From Prodigiosinella aquatilis (GTDB lineage Bacteria; Pseudomonadota; Gammaproteobacteria; Enterobacterales; Enterobacteriaceae), in the NCBI GenBank assembly GCA_030388725.1, contig CP128857.1:1860001-1924000 (forward strand): 64,000 bases of DNA. The letters are read 5' to 3'. The notes beneath the pieces are model-generated. The model did no database searches and had not been told where the DNA came from. It saw only the letters and a list, made by a program, of their open reading frames with translations. Positions 24,889-34,442 of this stretch are shown in pieces; position 1 is the first letter of the stretch, and every line of letters begins with the position of its first letter. The translations under genes and the position numbers were made by a program.

Positions 24889-26574
24889 ATGAAAACGCTG
24901 CTGATAATAGATAAATCACTGGGACTGGCGAAAAGCCGTCTGGTGAAGAACCTACTCGGCTCTGCCGCTGTGAAAGCAGGTCTTACTCTTACCGAACAAC
25001 TTTCAGATGCTGAACTGGCTATTGTGTTGGGTGCTACGGCACAGACAGACAGTGGTCTGAATGGCAAAAATGTGTATGTCGGTGATGTAGAGCTGGCACT
25101 TAGCCAGCCAGATGCGTTCCTGGAAAAAGCCAAAGCTGAATCCAAACCGTATCAGGCATCACCTATCGCGGCGGCTACGCCTTCAGCGGCGAAGCGCATC
25201 GTGGCGATCACCGCCTGTCCAACCGGTGTCGCTCATACATTTATGGCGGCGGAAGCCATTGAAACCGAAGCTAAAAAACGTGGCTGGTGGGTTAAAGTAG
25301 AAACTCGCGGATCCGTAGGTGCCGGTAACCCCATTACACCAGAAGAGGTCGAACAGGCTGATTTGGTGATTGTGGCGGCCGATATCGAAGTTGACTTGAG
25401 TAAGTTCGCCGGTAAAAAAATGTACCGTACCTCAACCGGACTGGCGCTGAAGAAAACGGCGCAAGAGCTGGACAAGGCAGCGGTAGAAGCCGTGGTGTAT
25501 CAGCCTTCCGGTCAAAGCAATAGTGCCTCTACCGGCGGATCTCAGAAAGGTGGTACCGGTCCTTATCGTCACCTGTTGACCGGTGTGTCCTACATGCTGC
25601 CGGTCGTGGTAGCCGGTGGTTTGTGTATCGCACTGTCGTTCGTGTTCGGTATTACTGCCTTTAAAGAACCCGGGACGTTGGCTGCGGCACTGATGAAGAT
25701 CGGTGGTGGTTCGGCCTTTGCACTGATGGTTCCGGTACTGGCAGGTTACATCGCCTTCTCGATTGCTGACCGTCCTGGTCTGGCACCTGGTATGGTCGGC
25801 GGCATGCTGGCGGTCAGCACGGGTGCAGGTTTCCTCGGTGGTATTATTGCTGGTTTCCTGGCTGGTTATCTGGCCCGTGCAATCAATAATCATGTGAAGC
25901 TGCCACAAAGTATGGATGCGTTGAAACCTATCCTGATTATTCCGCTGATCGCTACGCTGATTACCGGTCTGATCATGATTTATGTGGTAGGGACACCGGT
26001 TGCGAAGATTTTGACCGGGCTGACGAACTGGCTGCAAACCATGGGAACCGCGAACGCCATCATTTTGGGTGCGATCCTTGGTGGCATGATGTGTACCGAT
26101 ATGGGTGGTCCGGTGAACAAGGTTGCCTATGTGTTCGGCACCACGCTGCTCAGTAGTCAGATTTATGCACCAATGGCGGCGGTCATGGCGGCTGGTATGG
26201 TGCCACCGCTGGCAATGGGTCTGGCGACCATTGTCGCCGGGAAGAAATTTACGGATACCGAGCGTGAAGGGGGTAAAGCCGCGCTGATTCTGGGCTTGTG
26301 CTTCATCTCTGAAGGGGCGATTCCGTATGCTGCCCGTGACCCGATGCGTGTAATACCGAGTTGTATTCTGGGTGGCGCACTGACCGGTGCGTTGTCGATG
26401 GCTATCGGTGCTAAACTGATGGCGCCACACGGTGGTCTGTTCGTGCTGCTGATTCCGGGTGCAATTACACCGGTGTTCGGTTACCTGTTTTCGATCCTGG
26501 CAGGTACAGTGGTTACCGGTCTGCTGTACGCGGCGCTGAAACGCACTGACGAGCAGTTGATGAAAGCTGCTTGA
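24889..26574 (+). CDS. fruA: Fructose-specific PTS enzyme IIB'BC
   Basis: A 561-residue inner-membrane permease. Residues 1-100 are the degenerate IIB' domain. Residues about 103-200 are IIB with the phosphocysteine in 'TACPTGVAHTFMAAEA'. From about residue 225 the IIC domain has eight or more membrane segments and the 'GGPVNKVAYVFG' signature. It imports fructose as fructose 1-phosphate. Its length matches E. coli FruA (563). The operon ends here with a hairpin. Confidence 0.97.
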   Translation: MKTLLIIDKSLGLAKSRLVKNLLGSAAVKAGLTLTEQLSDAELAIVLGATAQTDSGLNGKNVYVGDVELALSQPDAFLEKAKAESKPYQASPIAAATPSAAKRIVAITACPTGVAHTFMAAEAIETEAKKRGWWVKVETRGSVGAGNPITPEEVEQADLVIVAADIEVDLSKFAGKKMYRTSTGLALKKTAQELDKAAVEAVVYQPSGQSNSASTGGSQKGGTGPYRHLLTGVSYMLPVVVAGGLCIALSFVFGITAFKEPGTLAAALMKIGGGSAFALMVPVLAGYIAFSIADRPGLAPGMVGGMLAVSTGAGFLGGIIAGFLAGYLARAINNHVKLPQSMDALKPILIIPLIATLITGLIMIYVVGTPVAKILTGLTNWLQTMGTANAIILGAILGGMMCTDMGGPVNKVAYVFGTTLLSSQIYAPMAAVMAAGMVPPLAMGLATIVAGKKFTDTEREGGKAALILGLCFISEGAIPYAARDPMRVIPSCILGGALTGALSMAIGAKLMAPHGGLFVLLIPGAITPVFGYLFSILAGTVVTGLLYAALKRTDEQLMKAA

Positions 26575-26617
26575 TATTGATTTGTCATAAGTATTAGCCA
26601 TACACAGGGATGTTGTT

Positions 26618-26653
26618 GCAAACACGCCAGTCTATTTAGACTGGCGTGTTTGC
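26618..26653. terminator. Strong hairpin after fruA
   Basis: A perfect 15-bp inverted repeat, GCAAACACGCCAGTC, with a six-base loop, 44 bases after fruA. The stem includes A and T ends, so it can work as a terminator for fruBKA and for transcripts from the nfo side. No long T run follows on the plus strand. Confidence 0.75.
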
Positions 26654-26817
26654 GTTTGATGGCAAGGACACGATGTTTGCCATCTCCGTGTAGAGGGGAA
26701 TCCATTCTGATAATAACGAATTGATTAACAGATAGATTCCCGTTTTCACGGGAATGACATTGGTGTTTACGTAATGAAATAGTAGAACATCGGCAGTGAT
26801 AACATTTTCTCAGGGGG

Positions 26818-27666
26818 TCAGTTGCCGGACTGCTGAGATTTCAGCCAGGCGATCTCTTCTGCCCAGATAGCGGAATTGATAGTTTCAAGAATGAGTGGAA
26901 TGCCATCAAAACGAGGATCACGCATGATATAGCTGAACACCGTTTTGCCAATGTTGCCCTCTCCCAGACTATGATGGCGGTCAACCCGACTACCGAACTC
27001 GCTTTTGGCATCATTGAGATGCATCCCTTTCAAGTATGTGAAGCCCACTACGTTTTCCAGTTCGGCAAACGTATGGTCACAATCGGCCTCGGTGCGCAGA
27101 TCATAACCACCCGCAAATGCGTGGCAGGTATCAATACAGACACCTACCCGGCTTTTGTCTTCAACCTGGTGGATAATTTCCGCCAGCTGTTCAAAACGAA
27201 ATCCCAGGTTACTGCCCTGACCGGCGGTATTTTCGATCACGGCGGTGACACCCTGGATTGCTTCGAGGGCAATGTTGATGGATTCCGCAATCCGCGCCAG
27301 ACACTGACGCTCCGTTATCTGGCGTAAATGGCTACCGGGATGAAAATTGAGCATCGTCAGTCCCAGTTGCTGGCAACGGTGCATTTCATCAATAAATGCG
27401 ATACGGGATTTTTGCAGTGCTTCATCATCCGGATGACCTAGGTTAATCAAATAACTGTCGTGAGGAAGTATTTGCGCGGATGTATAGCCATACTGGACAC
27501 AGGCGGCCTTGAACTGCCCGATAATCTCCGGTGTAAGCGGTGCCGCCTGCCATTGGCGCTGATTTTTTGTAAACAGCGCAAACGCCGTGGCATTAAGTTC
27601 ATGGGCGCGGATTACCGCCTGGTCGACACCACCGGATGCACTGACATGAGCACCGACATATTTCAT
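26818..27666 (-). CDS. nfo: Endonuclease IV
   Basis: A 282-residue zinc-dependent AP endonuclease (TIM barrel) of base excision repair. 'MKYVGAHVSASGG' is the standard N terminus and fixes ATG 27666, which has AGGAGA upstream. Metal ligands lie in 'LNFHPGSH', 'VIENTAGQG', 'CIDTCHAFAGGYD' and 'HLNDAKSEFGSRVDRHHSLGEG'. In E. coli it is under SoxRS control; I did not find a clear soxbox. Its place between fruA and yeiH agrees with E. coli. Confidence 0.97.
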   Translation of the reverse strand: MKYVGAHVSASGGVDQAVIRAHELNATAFALFTKNQRQWQAAPLTPEIIGQFKAACVQYGYTSAQILPHDSYLINLGHPDDEALQKSRIAFIDEMHRCQQLGLTMLNFHPGSHLRQITERQCLARIAESINIALEAIQGVTAVIENTAGQGSNLGFRFEQLAEIIHQVEDKSRVGVCIDTCHAFAGGYDLRTEADCDHTFAELENVVGFTYLKGMHLNDAKSEFGSRVDRHHSLGEGNIGKTVFSYIMRDPRFDGIPLILETINSAIWAEEIAWLKSQQSGN

Positions 27667-27735
27667 GGTTTTCTCCTTTGCTGGTGCGTGCATTATGGCA
27701 TTGTCTGATGGTCAGGCGGTAAATCCCTGTGACAT

Positions 27736-28818
27736 TCATGCTGCAAACAGATGTTCTATTCCCAGATTGATAGCGGCCCCGCCGAAAATCAGCCAGATAA
27801 ACAGCAACAGTGCTAACAGAATGGGTTTGAGACCGGCCTGTTTTATCGCGCTGAAACGGGTAGCAATACCCAATGCGACCATAGCCATGGTCAATAGTAT
27901 GTTATCCAGGTGAACGATGCCCTTCACCCATGATGTGGGCAATAATGCAAAGGAATTAAAGGCTGCCATCAAAATAAAGCCCAGGGCGAACCAAGGGAAA
28001 ATCAACGGTGCGGCCTTTTCGGTGGATTCCGTCACCGGCTGTTTCTGTTTCAGCCAAAAGCTGAGGATCAGTAGAAAGGGGGCCAACATCATGACGCGCA
28101 ACATTTTGCCAATTACCGCGACATTCTCTGTTTCCGGGCTAATGGCATGACCGGCGGCAACCACCTGGGCGACTTCGTGAACGGTCGAGCCAAGATATAT
28201 GCCGAAAGTCTGCGGGGTAAATAAGCTGCCGCTATAATGAAGAATGAAATGATAAATCCAGGGATAAAGAAACATGGCCGTAGTACCAAAAATAACGACG
28301 GTAGAAACGGCAACGGCTATTTTATCCGCCGGGCCTTTTAATACCGGTGCAGTGGCGAGAACTGCCGCAGCACCGCAGATGCTGCTGCCGGCACCGATCA
28401 AGAATACCGTTTGCTGATCAAGCTTGAACCACCGTTGTCCAATCCAGCAGGCGAGCAGAAAAGTGGATGTTAACGTCAGGATATCGATGGTGATACCGGT
28501 TGCGCCAATTGAAGTAATTTGCTGAAAACTGAGTTTAAAGCCATACAGAATGATACCCCATCGTAACAAGTGGTGTTTTGCCCATTGTACTCCAGCATCA
28601 CAGCGGGGATGTAACCGGGGATAAACTGTATTTCCCAGTACCATGCCCCCCAAAATAGCCAGCGTCAGGGAGCCAAGGCCCCAGGTGGCGATAGTCGGTT
28701 GGTTGGCCAGACAGAGCATCAGTACGGTCATCAAACTGATCAGTATCATACCGGTAGCGATGTGTTTGACGGCAAATCGTGGTTTTTGAAGCAATACCCT
28801 GGAAGCAAGAGAAAGCAT
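27736..28818 (-). CDS. yeiH: YeiH, UPF0324 inner-membrane protein
   Basis: A 360-residue integral membrane protein with about ten hydrophobic segments. 'GAGSSICGAAAVLAT' and 'GSTVHEVAQVVAAGHAIS' are the family signatures. Members are proposed to be transporters; E. coli yeiH is linked to YeiE, a sulfite-sensing regulator in Salmonella. It is divergent from yeiE with a 114-base gap. Confidence 0.94.
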   Translation of the reverse strand: MLSLASRVLLQKPRFAVKHIATGMILISLMTVLMLCLANQPTIATWGLGSLTLAILGGMVLGNTVYPRLHPRCDAGVQWAKHHLLRWGIILYGFKLSFQQITSIGATGITIDILTLTSTFLLACWIGQRWFKLDQQTVFLIGAGSSICGAAAVLATAPVLKGPADKIAVAVSTVVIFGTTAMFLYPWIYHFILHYSGSLFTPQTFGIYLGSTVHEVAQVVAAGHAISPETENVAVIGKMLRVMMLAPFLLILSFWLKQKQPVTESTEKAAPLIFPWFALGFILMAAFNSFALLPTSWVKGIVHLDNILLTMAMVALGIATRFSAIKQAGLKPILLALLLFIWLIFGGAAINLGIEHLFAA

Positions 28819-28932
28819 GGCAGTTCCTATTATGAATATATCGAGCTGAGTGCACAGCCTATAATCAGAGTGCTTAAAAGAGAAATCGATTATATATTTA
28901 TAACCTATAGATATTTACGATAAGAGCCCACT

Positions 28933-29802
28933 ATGCATATAACATTACGTCAGTTGGAAGTTTTTACTGAAGTGTTGAAAAGCGGTTCGACGACTCAGGC
29001 ATCCGTCGTGTTATCGCTTTCTCAATCGGCCGTCAGTGCCGCGTTGGCTGATTTGGAAAGTCAACTTGGGGTGCAGTTGTTTGATCGTGTAGGAAAGCGA
29101 CTGGTGGTGAATGAACATGGTCGTCTGCTCTATCCCAAAGCACTGTCATTGTTGGAGCAATCCTCTGAGATTGAGTTGTTATTTCGTAAAGGCAATGGTG
29201 CGTTGCGCATTTATGCCAGTAGCACCATTGGTAATTACTTAATGCCCGAAATGATCGCCCGCTATCGCCAGGATTACCCGCATATCCCCCTGGAGTTACA
29301 TGTGGGTAATACCCAGGATGTGGTCACGGCGGTGGCGACGTTGAGTGTAGACCTGGGGTTGATCGAAGGGCCGTGCCATCACCCGGATCTGATTACCACA
29401 CCCTGGATGGAAGATGAACTGGTGGTGTTCTGTGCTCCCGGAAATCCGCTGATTAATGAGACATTTACACTTCAACACCTGGCTGATGCACCGTGGATCC
29501 TGCGAGAGCGAGGTTCGGGTACGCGTGAAGTTCTGGACCACCTATTGCTAACGCGCCTGCCTCATTTCCGTCTGGTGATGGAGTTGGGGAACTCTGAGGC
29601 GATCAAACATGCGGTGCGGCATGGTATTGGCATCAGCTGCTTATCCCGGCATGTTATCGCCGAGCAACTCGCGGCGGGGACGTTGGTTGAGCTGCCAATA
29701 CCGTTGCCTCGGCTGGTCCGAACCCTGTACCTGGTACATCACCGGCAGAAACATCTTTCCAGTGTGCTGCAATGTTTTCTGGGATATTGTCAGGCGGCGT
29801 AG
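28933..29802 (+). CDS. yeiE: LysR-type regulator YeiE
   Basis: A 289-residue LysR-family regulator. Residues 1-60 form the winged helix ('SGSTTQASVVLSLSQSAVSAALADLESQLGVQLFD' region), and the rest is the periplasmic-binding-protein-like effector domain. It should control the divergent yeiH gene from sites in the AT-rich gap 28819-28932, and is described elsewhere as responsive to sulfite. Synteny with yeiH and lysP is as in E. coli. Confidence 0.94.
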   Translation: MHITLRQLEVFTEVLKSGSTTQASVVLSLSQSAVSAALADLESQLGVQLFDRVGKRLVVNEHGRLLYPKALSLLEQSSEIELLFRKGNGALRIYASSTIGNYLMPEMIARYRQDYPHIPLELHVGNTQDVVTAVATLSVDLGLIEGPCHHPDLITTPWMEDELVVFCAPGNPLINETFTLQHLADAPWILRERGSGTREVLDHLLLTRLPHFRLVMELGNSEAIKHAVRHGIGISCLSRHVIAEQLAAGTLVELPIPLPRLVRTLYLVHHRQKHLSSVLQCFLGYCQAA

Positions 29803-29859
29803 TCCTTTTTCCTTCAAGAATATTGTGACCAAATGAATTTCTTATGATAGCCATGGAGT

Positions 29860-29901
29860 TATTAAGCTCTCTTATAATTGGTGTTCGCCGCTATTAAGCT
29901 C
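29860..29901. promoter_or_regulatory. Direct repeat upstream of lysP
   Basis: TATTAAGCTC occurs at 29860-29869 and again at 29892-29901, a spacing of 32 bases, close to three helical turns. The second copy ends 54 bases before the lysP start. In E. coli lysP is controlled by the LysR-type protein ArgP in response to lysine; these repeats may be the local operator, but the match to a known site was not tested. Confidence 0.4.
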
Positions 29902-29955
29902 AGGCATATTTGTTACAATCCGGCCTCAATTTTTGTAAGAGCACGCAGGATTCTA

Positions 29956-31446
29956 ATGGCTCAGTATGATATTCAAGCCCCGGGACAGGGGGGCACCATG
30001 CTCCGCCGTGAGCTAAAAGCACGGCATCTCACCATGATCGCGATCGGTGGTTCGATTGGTACCGGTTTATTTGTGGCTTCCGGTGCTACGGTTTCTCAGG
30101 CCGGGCCTGGCGGCGCGTTATTATCTTATGCGCTGATTGGCTTGATGGTTTATTTTTTAATGACCAGCCTCGGCGAGCTTGCCGCTTTTATGCCGGTTGC
30201 CGGCTCTTTTTCCACCTACGGCGCACAATATGTAGAAGAAGGCTTCGGTTTCGCGCTGGGCTGGAACTATTGGTATAACTGGGCGGTCACCATCGCAGTG
30301 GAACTGGTGGCGGCACAATTGGTGATGGGCTATTGGTTTCCAGATTTCCCTGGCTGGGTGTGGAGCGCACTATTTTTGTCGGTGATGTTTTTGTTGAATG
30401 CCATTTCGGTAAAAGGTTTTGGCGAGGCGGAATACTGGTTCTCTTTAATTAAGGTCGTCACCGTTGTGGTCTTCATCGGCGTGGGTATCCTGATGATCGT
30501 CGGTATTTTACGGGGTGGCGAGCATGCGGGTTGGCATAACTGGCAGATTGGCGATGCGCCGTTTGTCGGTGGATTTTCTGCCATGATTGGCGTGGCGATG
30601 ATCGCCGGTTTTTCCTTCCAGGGAACCGAGTTGATCGGGGTTGCTGCCGGTGAATCTAAAGATCCACACATCAACATTCCGCGTGCTATCCGACAGGTGT
30701 TCTGGCGTATCCTGCTGTTCTATGTTCTCGCTATTCTGATTATCAGTTTGATCATTCCTTATACTGATCCTAATCTGCTGCGTAACGACGTGAAAGACAT
30801 CAGCGTCAGCCCGTTTACGTTGGTGTTTGAGAACGCTGGTTTGTTATCCGCAGCGGCGATGATGAACACGGTTATCCTGACTGCCGTGCTGTCAGCCGGG
30901 AACTCGGGGATGTATGCTTCTACCCGGATGCTGTATAACCTGGCGACGGAAGGTAAAGCGCCGGCATTGTTCGCCAAATTGTCCACAGGTGGCGTGCCGC
31001 GTAATGCACTGTATGCGACCACCGCAGTAGCCGCGCTCTGCTTTTTGAGTTCGATGTATGGTAATCAGACGGTCTACCTATGGTTGCTCAATACGTCGGG
31101 TATGACAGGTTTTATTGCCTGGCTTGGGATCGCCGTCAGCCATTACCGTTTTCGGCGTGGTTATGTTAAGCAAGGGCGTGATCTGGGCGAACTGCCATAC
31201 CGTTCCGGTTTATTCCCGTTGGGACCGGTTTTCGCGTTTGTGCTGTGCCTGATTATCACCCTTGGCCAGAATTATCAGGCATTTCTGTCAGATAAGATCG
31301 ACTGGTATTCCGTCACCGCGACTTACATCGGTATCCCGCTGTTTCTGGTTATCTGGTTTGGGTATAAGCTGCTGAAAGGCACGCGAGTCGTGAAATACGA
31401 AGAAATGACATTCCCTGAAACATCGGTCAATCACGCATCGGATTGA
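29956..31446 (+). CDS. lysP: Lysine-specific permease
   Basis: A 496-residue amino acid-polyamine-organocation family transporter with 12 membrane segments that imports lysine with protons. 'LRRELKARHLTMIAIGGSIG' is the N-terminal signature. ATG 29956 gives the usual short cytoplasmic tail; an earlier in-frame start would add 26 unlikely residues. In E. coli LysP also inhibits the CadC regulator. A good terminator follows. Confidence 0.96.
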   Translation: MAQYDIQAPGQGGTMLRRELKARHLTMIAIGGSIGTGLFVASGATVSQAGPGGALLSYALIGLMVYFLMTSLGELAAFMPVAGSFSTYGAQYVEEGFGFALGWNYWYNWAVTIAVELVAAQLVMGYWFPDFPGWVWSALFLSVMFLLNAISVKGFGEAEYWFSLIKVVTVVVFIGVGILMIVGILRGGEHAGWHNWQIGDAPFVGGFSAMIGVAMIAGFSFQGTELIGVAAGESKDPHINIPRAIRQVFWRILLFYVLAILIISLIIPYTDPNLLRNDVKDISVSPFTLVFENAGLLSAAAMMNTVILTAVLSAGNSGMYASTRMLYNLATEGKAPALFAKLSTGGVPRNALYATTAVAALCFLSSMYGNQTVYLWLLNTSGMTGFIAWLGIAVSHYRFRRGYVKQGRDLGELPYRSGLFPLGPVFAFVLCLIITLGQNYQAFLSDKIDWYSVTATYIGIPLFLVIWFGYKLLKGTRVVKYEEMTFPETSVNHASD

Positions 31447-31511
31447 GACTGGTGGTAATGCATTGACTATCAAGGGATGGCTGATTTAATAGGCGTGATA
31501 TCCCGAATTCA

Positions 31512-31545
31512 AATGCCAGTCACATTAGCTGACTGGCATTTTTTT
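31512..31545 (+). terminator. Rho-independent terminator of lysP
   Basis: Perfect 11-bp stem AATGCCAGTCA / TGACTGGCATT with a seven-base loop, followed directly by TTTTT. It lies 66 bases after lysP and just before the convergent sotB 3' end. Confidence 0.9.
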
Positions 31546-31583
31546 GGGGTGCGATATGGGTCGTACAACCCTAAATATGGCGC

Positions 31584-32807
31584 TTAACGGATTGAATGTA
31601 CATCCGGATTGTGTGCTTTCTTCATCCGAAAATTAACCAGTCTTGTGTTGTGGTAGAAGCTGAACAGGCACCAGCCAAGCGCTATCAATGCCAGTGGCGC
31701 TCCTATATAACCGATTTTATCCATGCCGATATGTAAACTGACCTGATTGCCTAGCAAGGCACCGCTACCGATACCAAAGTTATAGAGACCTGAGAAGATA
31801 GACATGGCGATATCACTGGCATCCGGCGCCAGATTTAATACTTTGGATTGCATGGATAGACCGATAGCCATAATCGATACTCCCCATATCACACAGAGCA
31901 ACGTCAGGCTAAGTCGATGACCAGCTGCCGGCAACAATAGCAGCAGGCTGGCGAGTAGCATCACCATGGCACCAATGATAAAGCCGGATGGAAAACGCTC
32001 GCTGTAACGGCTGTACAGCACGCTGCCCAGAATACCTGCTGCGCCAAATAACAGGAGTATCAACGTCGTGAAGCTTCCCGGCAGTCCAGCCACGTTTTGT
32101 ATGAAGGGTTCGATATAGCTGTAAGCCGTAAAGTTTGCTGTTACGACCATGATGGTCAACATATATACGGTGACCAGTTCTGGACGCTTGAACAATATTG
32201 GCACGCTGGCCAGTGAGCCGGAATGTTCACTTGGCAGTACCGGTAGCAGGCGGGCCAATAGAATCAGGGCAATGGTGGCACCAACCGCAATGGCGATAAA
32301 GGTGACGCGCCAGCCCAGATACTGGCCAACTATACGGCCCAGTGGTAGACCGAACACCATGGCCAATGCTGAACCGGTCGCCAGCAAGCTTAGCGCTTGA
32401 GCACGTTTCCCCGGTGGCGCCATACGAATGGCCAGTGATGCGGTGATTGACCAAAAAACCGAGTGGGCCAGTGCTACTCCGGCACGTGAAATGATCAGAA
32501 CCGTGAAGTTCCAGGCCACGGCGGAGAGAATATGACTGACGATAAACAGGCTAAACAAGGCAATCAGTAATTTACGACGTTCTATCTTGCTGGTCAGCAA
32601 CATACAGATAAGTGACATCCCTGCCACTATCCAGGCATAGATAGTGATCATCAGTCCAACATCCTCGCTTCTCATGGAAAAGCTTTGTGCGATGTCACTC
32701 AGTAGCCCGACAGGGATAAATTCAGTGGTATTAAAAATAAAGGCAGCGATAGCCAGGGTGACAACGCGCATCCAGGCTGTGGAGCGTGATGGAATGGCGG
32801 ATTCCAT
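31584..32807 (-). CDS. sotB: Sugar efflux transporter SotB (YdeA type)
   Basis: A 407-residue major facilitator (12 membrane segments) very similar to E. coli YdeA and to SotB of Dickeya. Signatures include 'FNTTEFIPVGLLSDIAQSF', 'SVFWSITASLAIRMAPPGKR' and 'ALLGNQVSLHIG'. It exports arabinose and other sugars and can relieve sugar stress. It is convergent with lysP. It marks the last gene of normal composition before the AT-rich island. Confidence 0.93.
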   Translation of the reverse strand: MESAIPSRSTAWMRVVTLAIAAFIFNTTEFIPVGLLSDIAQSFSMRSEDVGLMITIYAWIVAGMSLICMLLTSKIERRKLLIALFSLFIVSHILSAVAWNFTVLIISRAGVALAHSVFWSITASLAIRMAPPGKRAQALSLLATGSALAMVFGLPLGRIVGQYLGWRVTFIAIAVGATIALILLARLLPVLPSEHSGSLASVPILFKRPELVTVYMLTIMVVTANFTAYSYIEPFIQNVAGLPGSFTTLILLLFGAAGILGSVLYSRYSERFPSGFIIGAMVMLLASLLLLLPAAGHRLSLTLLCVIWGVSIMAIGLSMQSKVLNLAPDASDIAMSIFSGLYNFGIGSGALLGNQVSLHIGMDKIGYIGAPLALIALGWCLFSFYHNTRLVNFRMKKAHNPDVHSIR

Positions 32808-33228
32808 AGATATTTCCTGAACAGGTATAGGTATAACGGACAGCGCATTCTAGTCAATTCAACTTAGAAATGCGACATGTGTCACGTTTTTTCGTTTTTT
32901 TTACAATGGGCTTAGTGCATGTCGCTTATGGATGGAAAACATCTTATCTGTAGTATCCCGGAAATGTCTATATTCTAGGTGTACATTATTATTATATAAT
33001 AATACTATTTCATGACTATATTTTTGTGGAATAATGATGCGGATATTAATGTGTGGATTATAAATATAATATTTTGTTTCTTTTCTGTTTCAATAATGAA
33101 ACAAATATATTTTCTTTCATTATTTTTACTTTTATCGATTTTTCTATCCATAAATAATTCAATATAACTTTATATAATTCAGTGTTATTGATATTTTTTT
33201 TGGCTATAATTTTTATCTGTATAACGTG

Positions 33229-33261
33229 TATAATATGAAACTATTATCTTGATAATAGTTT
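33229..33261 (+). promoter_or_regulatory. Candidate -10 box and operator dyad of the tetronate operon
   Basis: TATAAT at 33229-33234 is followed at 33238-33261 by the dyad AAACTATTATC-TT-GATAATAGTTT (11-bp perfect arms). The dyad would cover the expected transcription start, a typical place for a repressor. The first gene starts 125 bases further on. No convincing -35 box was seen. The whole gap 32808-33386 is very AT-rich and also contains an 18-base palindrome at 32987-33004; no gene was found in it. Confidence 0.5.
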
Positions 33262-33386
33262 AAAAAACAAATGCACATTTATATCCGTTTTTAGAAATAG
33301 GATTTTCAGATGGCTATTGAAATACAGTTGCAAAAGCACATAATGTGTGCGAGTTTTATTTCATGCTTAAAAATGAGGGATCACAA

Positions 33387-34412
33387 ATGAGCGTTTATAT
33401 TAATGCGGTGGAGACGTATTTGCCAGGACCTAATGTTACTAATAATGAGCTTGGTGAGAAAATTGGTTTCAAACCAGAATTGATAAAGAAACTATTTGGT
33501 AACATTGGTCGACATTTTACTACAAATATAAATACAGGAAAACCAACTTCAACATCGGCTGATTTGGTATCGATAGTAATTAAAAAATTATTATCAAATC
33601 ATCATATTTCAAAAGATGAGATAGATTTCGTTATTGTTTCATCCGCCACGCCTGATTGCCTTCTTCCTACCAGTGTCAATCAAGCCTGTTTCTTGGTGGG
33701 AATGAAAAATATAGAAACCTATCAGATTCTTTCGGGCTGTTCCGGCGCAATACAGGCGCTTAAGCTCGCTCGTGAATTGGTTTCTGCACCGGACAACTCA
33801 TTGCACCGCGGGATTGTTATCGGTGTAGAGTGTGCTTTTAAGTTTCTTGATTTCTTCAGTGACGATACAAGAAAGAAAGAAATGAAAGAAATAGTAAATT
33901 ATACCTTGTTTGGTGATGGTGTCGGAGGGTGTATTATCTCTGATACGGCTGATGGTGCCGGTATTGAATTAGTTGATATTTGTTTTAAGTATCTCGGCCT
34001 GGATGAGAATGTGGGACAACTTGCGAACTGGCGGGGAATAAGAAATGATATCGACTATGGGCCTATGCTGATGGAAGAGTATAAACTTATAGAAAGTCTT
34101 GTTCCTAAAATAACAAAGGAAATGATCGAGGGCTTGACCAGTTCATTAAACAAAAAAGCAGATTGGCTCATGCCACCACAATTATCGGGGAGCATGGTTA
34201 AGAAAATATTGTCTGATACTGATTATGAAGCAGATGAAATATTCAGTATGGTTGATGAGATAGGTAATACAGCGAATGCCGCATTATTTTTCCAGTTAAA
34301 AGAGTTTAGTGACGTTTCCTCTCCAAATGAAACGGCTATCGGTGTATCTGTCGAGTCATCACGATGGTTGTCGGGTGGTTTTATTCTGGAAAACAAAAAG
34401 GGAATTTTATAG
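33387..34412 (+). CDS. KAS III-like tetronate-forming enzyme (RkD/Agg1 type)
   Basis: A 341-residue FabH-like protein. C118 in 'ILSGCSGAIQAL' is the nucleophile, and 'EIGNTANAALFFQL' keeps the catalytic asparagine region, but the histidine box reads 'MPPQLSGSM', so the histidine is replaced by proline. In agglomerin and RK-682 biosynthesis such an enzyme joins glyceryl-ACP to a beta-ketoacyl thioester, making a C-C and a C-O bond to close the tetronate ring. ATG 33387 follows GAGGGA. The four genes downstream are exactly the partners needed. Base composition is AT-rich, unlike the flanks. Confidence 0.85.
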   Translation: MSVYINAVETYLPGPNVTNNELGEKIGFKPELIKKLFGNIGRHFTTNINTGKPTSTSADLVSIVIKKLLSNHHISKDEIDFVIVSSATPDCLLPTSVNQACFLVGMKNIETYQILSGCSGAIQALKLARELVSAPDNSLHRGIVIGVECAFKFLDFFSDDTRKKEMKEIVNYTLFGDGVGGCIISDTADGAGIELVDICFKYLGLDENVGQLANWRGIRNDIDYGPMLMEEYKLIESLVPKITKEMIEGLTSSLNKKADWLMPPQLSGSMVKKILSDTDYEADEIFSMVDEIGNTANAALFFQLKEFSDVSSPNETAIGVSVESSRWLSGGFILENKKGIL

Positions 34413-34442
34413 GGAAGTGTATTAATAATAGAGGGAGTTTTT

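Noticed and set aside
25432..26625. Long minus-strand frame of 397 codons opposite fruA
   Set aside because: Composition is rich in His, Thr and Gln as expected for an antisense shadow of a conserved gene; fruA is certain.
29803..29955. Lysine riboswitch upstream of lysP
   Set aside because: The leader is too short and shows none of the conserved junction sequence; LysP in enterobacteria is controlled by a protein.
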